Shown here: positions 60,501 to 64,000 of the stretch, piece after piece
Layout of the letters: the number at the start of each line of letters is the position of its first letter
Numbering within the stretch: the first letter of the stretch is position 1
Source: Sphaeramia orbicularis
Lineage: Eukaryota; Chordata; Actinopteri; Kurtiformes; Apogonidae
Direction of reading: 5' to 3'
Length of the DNA: 64,000 bases
Assembly: GCF_902148855.1 (NCBI RefSeq)
Contig: NC_043964.1
Span: 3,071,891-3,135,890 of the forward strand
The notes under the pieces: generated by a model
Seen by the model: only the letters and a program-made list of their open reading frames with translations
Told to the model about the DNA's origin: nothing
Database searches by the model: none
Translations under genes and position numbers: made by a program

Positions 60501-60977
60501 TTCATGCTGTCTGAAGACAAAAACAAAGAAACTATTCAGTTCTCAGTATTCTGATGCACCGGCTAATCGCCACAACGGCTGCATCAGTTCATGTGACCGT
60601 GAAAGTGCTTGTGACATTCGTGTGAGTTGTGGTTGGCAAATATTTTACAAATAACAATTCAGAATATCCAACAATGTTTTCTCAGGGAATGGATTAACAA
60701 ACATGTTCTATCAGAAGTAACGAGCTGAAGTTTATGACTGGATTTCATGCTGTTATCACCTTGAATAAAAGTAGAAAACCTAGTCAGCCTGTTTATTCCC
60801 TGCTGTGCCCTGTTCAAACTAACTTTGATCGGTTTTTAGGTGGGCTGCGCTGACTTGGAGCATATCGCTGCCAGTATGAAGGCCCTGCTGGCGCCCGGGG
60901 CAACGGATGGGACAGAAATGTTTGGAGCCTTGCCTCGGCCCCGTCTCAACACAGGGGACTTCTCCCTCAAACACTGA
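54511..60977 (+). CDS. akt1s1: proline-rich Akt substrate 40 kDa (PRAS40), 5 coding exons
   Basis: Raptor-binding inhibitor and substrate of mTORC1, released when phosphorylated by Akt and bound by 14-3-3. Exons: 54511-54903, 57082-57349, 58963-59046, 59129-59304, 60840-60977. All have GT-AG sites and join in frame, giving 352 aa; human is 256 aa, and the extra length is mainly a Gly/Ser/Glu-rich middle. The N-terminus MASITQSPD leads to [18 protein letters not shown], as in PRAS40. The TOS motif FSMDE is at 223-227. Around S282 is [12 protein letters not shown] (human S183 site), S319 in [10 protein letters not shown] equals human S221, and T345 in RPRLNT equals Akt site T246. A Glu/Asp stretch precedes the TOS exon. 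The human N-terminal proline cluster is missing here. It sits head to head with tbc1d17, as in mammals. Confidence 0.96.
54990..55433. mobile_element. palindromic foldback element (CACTGCAAAAATCTAAATC family), copy 1
   Basis: Two arms of about 200 bp pair: left has aatcttaccaagtgtatttt and ataagaacttatttttagac, right has the reverse. Ends are worn (GACTGGAAAAA and TTTTTTCCAGTG). In akt1s1 intron 1. Confidence 0.85.
55434..57081. other. akt1s1: akt1s1 intron 1, rest
   Basis: No recognised element in this 1.6-kb stretch. Confidence 0.45.
57675..57753. mobile_element. 79-bp Tc1/mariner hairpin MITE
   Basis: Inverted arms CAGGGGTTGGACAAAATAAT... and the reverse of about 29 bp each enclose a loop of about 21 bp. 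TA on both sides. It is the minimal form of the 34731-35115 element. In akt1s1 intron 2. Confidence 0.93.
57857..58769. mobile_element. long palindromic element interrupted by piggyBac
   Basis: Left pieces ttaaagctgcgtatgacttt (from about 57862) and atctgtaaaacccgagtcat (from 58280) pair with the right arm aggctatgactcaggtttta and ggcaaaagtcataggcagct. The centre lies near 58460-58500, with ggaagcagagctccacg and its reverse on either side. End positions are approximate. In akt1s1 intron 2. Confidence 0.8.
57902..58275. mobile_element. piggyBac-like element (CCCTTTTGCGGTG) nested in the palindrome
   Basis: TTAA at 57898-57901 and 58276-58279. Starts CCCTTTTGCGGTGTTC and ends CTCCACATAAGGG. 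Removing it and one TTAA restores the palindrome arm order, which confirms the nest. Confidence 0.88.
58790..58945 (+). repeat. LINE-type 3-prime end
   Basis: Ends gaaggacaaataaacatatc, then tatctgtctttttgtctgtc, the fish LINE-tail arrangement. Directly upstream of akt1s1 exon 3. Confidence 0.45.
59305..60839. other. akt1s1: akt1s1 intron 4
   Basis: Unique-looking intron. An open frame at 60022-60225 has no family match and no splice support. Confidence 0.45.
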
Positions 60978-61243
60978 GTGAGAGCAGAGTGACAGCGAAA
61001 GGGATGGAGTGAGAGAATCAAAGATAAATGAGAGGTGGGGTCGTTATGGTGGGAGGGGGCCTGGATCGGCTGCAGATGTGACGTACAGTATGTGAAACGG
61101 TGTACAAGCTAGCTCCTCCATTTATTTCTCACTAACAAAAATTAATGGCTCATGCTTTAAGGAGTAACAAAAAGCAATGTTGTTATGAACACCAGTAATG
61201 TTCTCAACACTTTGTTCCACCACCTAATCGCTACACATTTCAC

Positions 61244-61249
61244 AATAAA
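61244..61249 (+). promoter_or_regulatory. candidate akt1s1 polyadenylation signal
   Basis: AATAAA about 267 nt past the akt1s1 stop. Another lies near 63069. Confidence 0.5.
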
Positions 61250-61753
61250 AGCTACTACTACACGTCCCAAAACACTACATTAGGATTTGGAACTCTAGAT
61301 GAGTGTGTAGTGACCAACAAGGACACTAAAAGAAGGTGTGTAACAGTTAAACTGGCACGGCAATATTTGACAACGTCGTGTGCTGATGTTGTTTTAGAGA
61401 GTTGGCCCCTTGGTTACTTACCTGCGACGTGATGGAAAATTAAATCACCAGCCATTTGTATCTGGTCAATCAGTGGCCTCCAACGCTGCATGTAATACAT
61501 CTGTCAGACTGAGGAATATTAGCACTGATGTTTTTAGTAGCTCCAAAGCTAAATGCTATGTTATCATAAAAGCTCACGTGGCAAAATATGACAGTTTGGT
61601 GCATAAAATTAAATTAAAAAAACAGCGTAAATAAATAAATAGGTTAATGTAAAGGATTAGGCTAACGCCAGTAAGTCCGGATGAGATGATTACTACCAAC
61701 TGTGTCTTTTTCCAGGTAGAATGAACTGAAAGCTGGGAAATATTTAGTCTGAA

Positions 61754-62201
61754 CACTGCAAAAATCTAAATCTTCCCAAGTATAGTTTTCTCATTTCTAG
61801 TCAAAATATGTCACCGCACTTAAAATAAGACATAATCACCTAAAGAGTAACTTTCCAGTGAGATACAAGAACTGATTTTTAGACAATAGATCTGGAAAAT
61901 CTTATTTCAAGAAATCTTACCAGGATAATTTTCACTTGTTCCGTTGGCAGATTTTTTTTTTGCTTGAATTAAGCAAAAAAAATCTTGAATTAAGAAAAAA
62001 TCTGCTAATAGAACAAGTGAAAATGATCTTGGTAAGATTTCTTGAAATAAGATTTTCAAGATCTATTGTCTAAAAATAAGTTCTTGTATCTCACTGAAAA
62101 GTTACTCTATAGGTGATTATGTCTCATTTTAAGTGTGATGATGAGATATTTTGACTAGAAATGAGAAAAATACACTTGGTAAGATTTAGATTTTTGCAGT
62201 G
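61754..62201. mobile_element. palindromic foldback element (CACTGCAAAAATCTAAATC family), copy 2
   Basis: Starts CACTGCAAAAATCTAAATC and ends GATTTAGATTTTTGCAGTG. Arms of about 200 bp mirror each other; GAA occurs on both sides (possible 3-bp duplication). Better preserved than 54990-55433. Confidence 0.9.
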
Positions 62202-63329
62202 GAACATCCAGGTTAGCCCTGTGCTAAGCTAAAAAGAATATCCCTATCACCAATATCTCTCTAAAACTTACTACACACTGCACCTGCTTTAATCAGTGCA
62301 TAACAAGGACTGCTTTTGTTTCTGTGGTGTACTAATACAACAAAATTAAATAATAGTTGATTAGTGAGTGTTAAGGTCTTTGTAGTGCCTCCATTCTGGA
62401 GGGAGACGGGCTAGCTGTTTGCTCTGTTCAGCTACAATAATTATCTGTCTTTAGCTAAGTCAATCTTCTCAGCTGATGCTCATATAGACAGCAAAAATGT
62501 CAAAAATGTTGCACTGTGGTGGATAAACAGAGGCTGCTAACTACATGCTTACATAGTGTAAGTGCTCTCAAGAAAGACACAATTCACACAGCACCAAGAT
62601 GACAATGGAAAAGGTCAGAGTGATTCATTCTGATAACATTTACTTTGATTTATAACATGGAGCGCTGGAGCCATTGATCTTCCAGGACCTCTTGGGTTAT
62701 TTCACTGTCTGTATGCTCCCATCGTTTAAGACCAATACTCACCCAACCCTCCAAATAATCAGTCTATTCCTTTAAGGACACACAGGCCACCTTAAAGGAA
62801 GACTTAACACGAAGTCTGAGGTTTTACCAAATGTAATCGGAGGAACCAGAACCTCCTCCTAACATGCATATTTGTACTTTTACTTTTGCCAATGAATGAC
62901 TGACTCATAGAATGATTGTAAATCAATACTGAGTTTTATGGGATTTTTTTTTTTTTTTGCCTTTTTGCTCCAGATATCTCGTTAAAACGGCTGAATGAAT
63001 GAGGAAATGACTGTGTGATAGAGAGGTGTGTTGATTTGAGAGGATAATGTCCATCTTTGACATTTGGAAAATAAAACAAGTGTTCCGTTAAGTACTTTTA
63101 TGTTTCAAATAAAGGAGCAACACCAAGTGAAAAACCTGATGTGTGTTTATTTTCCAACTTGATAAAGATGCAGTATCTTTCCAGGCCTCTAGGGGGCATC
63201 AGAGCCCTACTGTATGTGTGAAGAACAGAAGTTTATGAATGATTTCAGCTCAGTGACGGAGAGATGTGTAGATGTGCAGCATCACACTGGTATAATGAAA
63301 GATTGCAGTGTTATTATATAATGGTTTAA
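62202..63329. other. intergenic, no recognised feature
   Basis: Sequence between akt1s1 and the SPRY gene; one T run near 62946. Nothing else noticed. Confidence 0.5.
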
Positions 63330-63335
63330 TTTATT
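63330..63335 (-). promoter_or_regulatory. candidate polyadenylation signal of the SPRY gene
   Basis: Minus-strand AATAAA about 350 nt past the stop. Confidence 0.35.
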
Positions 63336-63681
63336 GACTATTAACACATAAAAAAGATACAGCTACTATAGTTTTATCAGCACTCGACATGCAAAATCTT
63401 GTGCGTTTAAAAACATACAAGCTATTGCCTAATGCCTAAGGTAATAAAATACATAAATAGATTCATGGTAGTAAATAAAATGGACATCTTTGACATTAAT
63501 ATGAAGTGAATAAGCTTTCCTCATGCACCAGAGAAAGCAAACACAATCTATGAAGATGTCAAGGCGTGCATTAAAACTCCCAACACTTGTTCCCCAAACA
63601 TACAGACTTAAAATCTCTCTTCTTACTCCTTAAATTTACATAACTTGACCCACTTCCACCTGGTGCTCACGCTCTACTGTA

Positions 63682-64000
63682 TCACTGATCTTTTTTCTGA
63701 ATAACACAGTATGAGTTTGTGCCAATCCAGAACCCAGGGAAAATCTTCTCCTCACAGTTGGCTTTGAACTTGTGTATCAGTCGCACCTCCTTCTCTCCTT
63801 CTCCCTCCACCACGAGGAATTTGATGATGCCAGCCGGCTGGTCTACGTAGACACCCATAGTGGAGGTCAGGGGCAGTTGGATGTCTATGTTCTCGCTGTT
63901 GTGCCAGACTTGGTAACAGGAGCCTGACCAGCCAACGCCCCAGGAGGTGCTGTTCTCACCAAGGCCGCAGGCTCCATCCTGGCTCTTCCTGGGGGAGCTT
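63682..64000 (-). CDS. B30.2/SPRY-domain protein, C-terminal part (runs off the right edge)
   Basis: The minus-strand frame is open from 64000 to a TGA at 63682-63684, giving about 105 residues. It contains the second half of a SPRY domain. Visible landmarks are CGLGENSTSWGVGW, CYQVWHNSENIDIQLPL, STMGVYVDQPAGIIKFLVVE and EEKIFPGFWIGTNSYCVI, then the tail QKKDQ. The order GVyxDxxAGxxxFxxV, then a downstream xxPgFwxG, is the SPRY subdomain typical of TRIM and RNF ubiquitin ligases and of fish NLR-B30.2 proteins. Without the N-terminal RING, B-box or NACHT region, the family cannot be chosen. No break is seen in this part. The final exon appears to continue past the window. Confidence 0.85.
   Translation of the reverse strand, partial: SSPRKSQDGACGLGENSTSWGVGWSGSCYQVWHNSENIDIQLPLTSTMGVYVDQPAGIIKFLVVEGEGEKEVRLIHKFKANCEEKIFPGFWIGTNSYCVIQKKDQ

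Noticed and set aside
1-64000. Retrovirus, LTR element or Polinton
   Set aside because: I found no paired LTRs, no gag-pol-like frames and no capsid or envelope-like frames. The retroelement traces are LINE ends and poly-A copies.
1-64000. tRNA, rRNA or classical snRNA genes
   Set aside because: No cloverleaf with A and B boxes and no snRNA body recognised by eye; a tRNA scan would be needed to exclude degenerate copies.

Overview
The window is a ray-finned fish (teleost) chromosome segment, probably from a spiny-rayed percomorph. Small-exon vertebrate genes with GT-AG introns sit in AT-rich DNA full of non-autonomous DNA transposons, LINE 3-prime fragments and microsatellites of types common in teleosts. 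I see no prokaryotic, plasmid or retroviral architecture.

Five host loci can be read. (1) nucb1 (minus, CDS 10633 to 1634, 12 coding exons, 454 aa): nucleobindin-1/calnuc. (2) A decayed D-type cyclin of the cyclin-Dx kind (minus, about 17995 to 14009, four exons). It keeps the splice sites and exon order of a D cyclin but carries four frame breaks and a stop. (3) tbc1d17 (minus, CDS 44880 to 30239, 17 coding exons, 629 aa): a Rab GTPase-activating protein with both catalytic fingers intact. (4) akt1s1/PRAS40 (plus, CDS 54511 to 60977, 5 coding exons, 352 aa): the mTORC1 substrate and inhibitor, with its TOS motif and Akt site conserved. (5) The 3-prime end of a B30.2/SPRY-domain gene (minus, running off the right edge at 64000). 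tbc1d17 and akt1s1 lie head to head as in mammals. In human, NUCB1, TBC1D17 and AKT1S1 all lie in 19q13.33, so this is an old linkage group. The exons of the three intact genes join in frame at every junction I traced, which makes the broken cyclin stand out as real decay rather than poor assembly.

The rest is a dense transposon record that can be dated relatively by nesting. It includes hAT-type elements with 8-bp target duplications (2026-3306, 4224-4778, 5652-6392, 14262-15002, 20480-21621, 21959-23546, 25165-25723, 28468-29011, 31997-32571), TTAA-flanked piggyBac-like elements (8583-9114, 45276-46210, 47166-47705, 57902-58275), Tc1/mariner remnants, and long palindromic foldback elements near akt1s1. 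A TTA-flanked family starting CACTGG is present in four copies; three keep one exon of a multicopy zinc-finger-like protein family. Several nests are resolved: CACTGG inside hAT (20480-21621), CACTGG inside a poly-A retrosequence inside hAT (21959-23546), hAT inside Tc1 (28375-29294), and piggyBac inside a palindrome (about 57857-58769).

Tandem repeats are also notable. There is a 20-bp minisatellite with an exact 180-bp higher-order duplication inside a hAT element (2221-2820). Two arrays of about 930 bp are built on TTTAG (15424-16352 and 24236-25164). In a palindromic transposon in tbc1d17 intron 1 (42633-44313), one arm has been amplified into about 40 units of roughly 29 bp. I did not find a convincing wholly new biological system; the best candidates are the CACTGG family, the arm-amplified palindrome, the cyclin gene loss and the inverted segmental duplication at 47314-48894.
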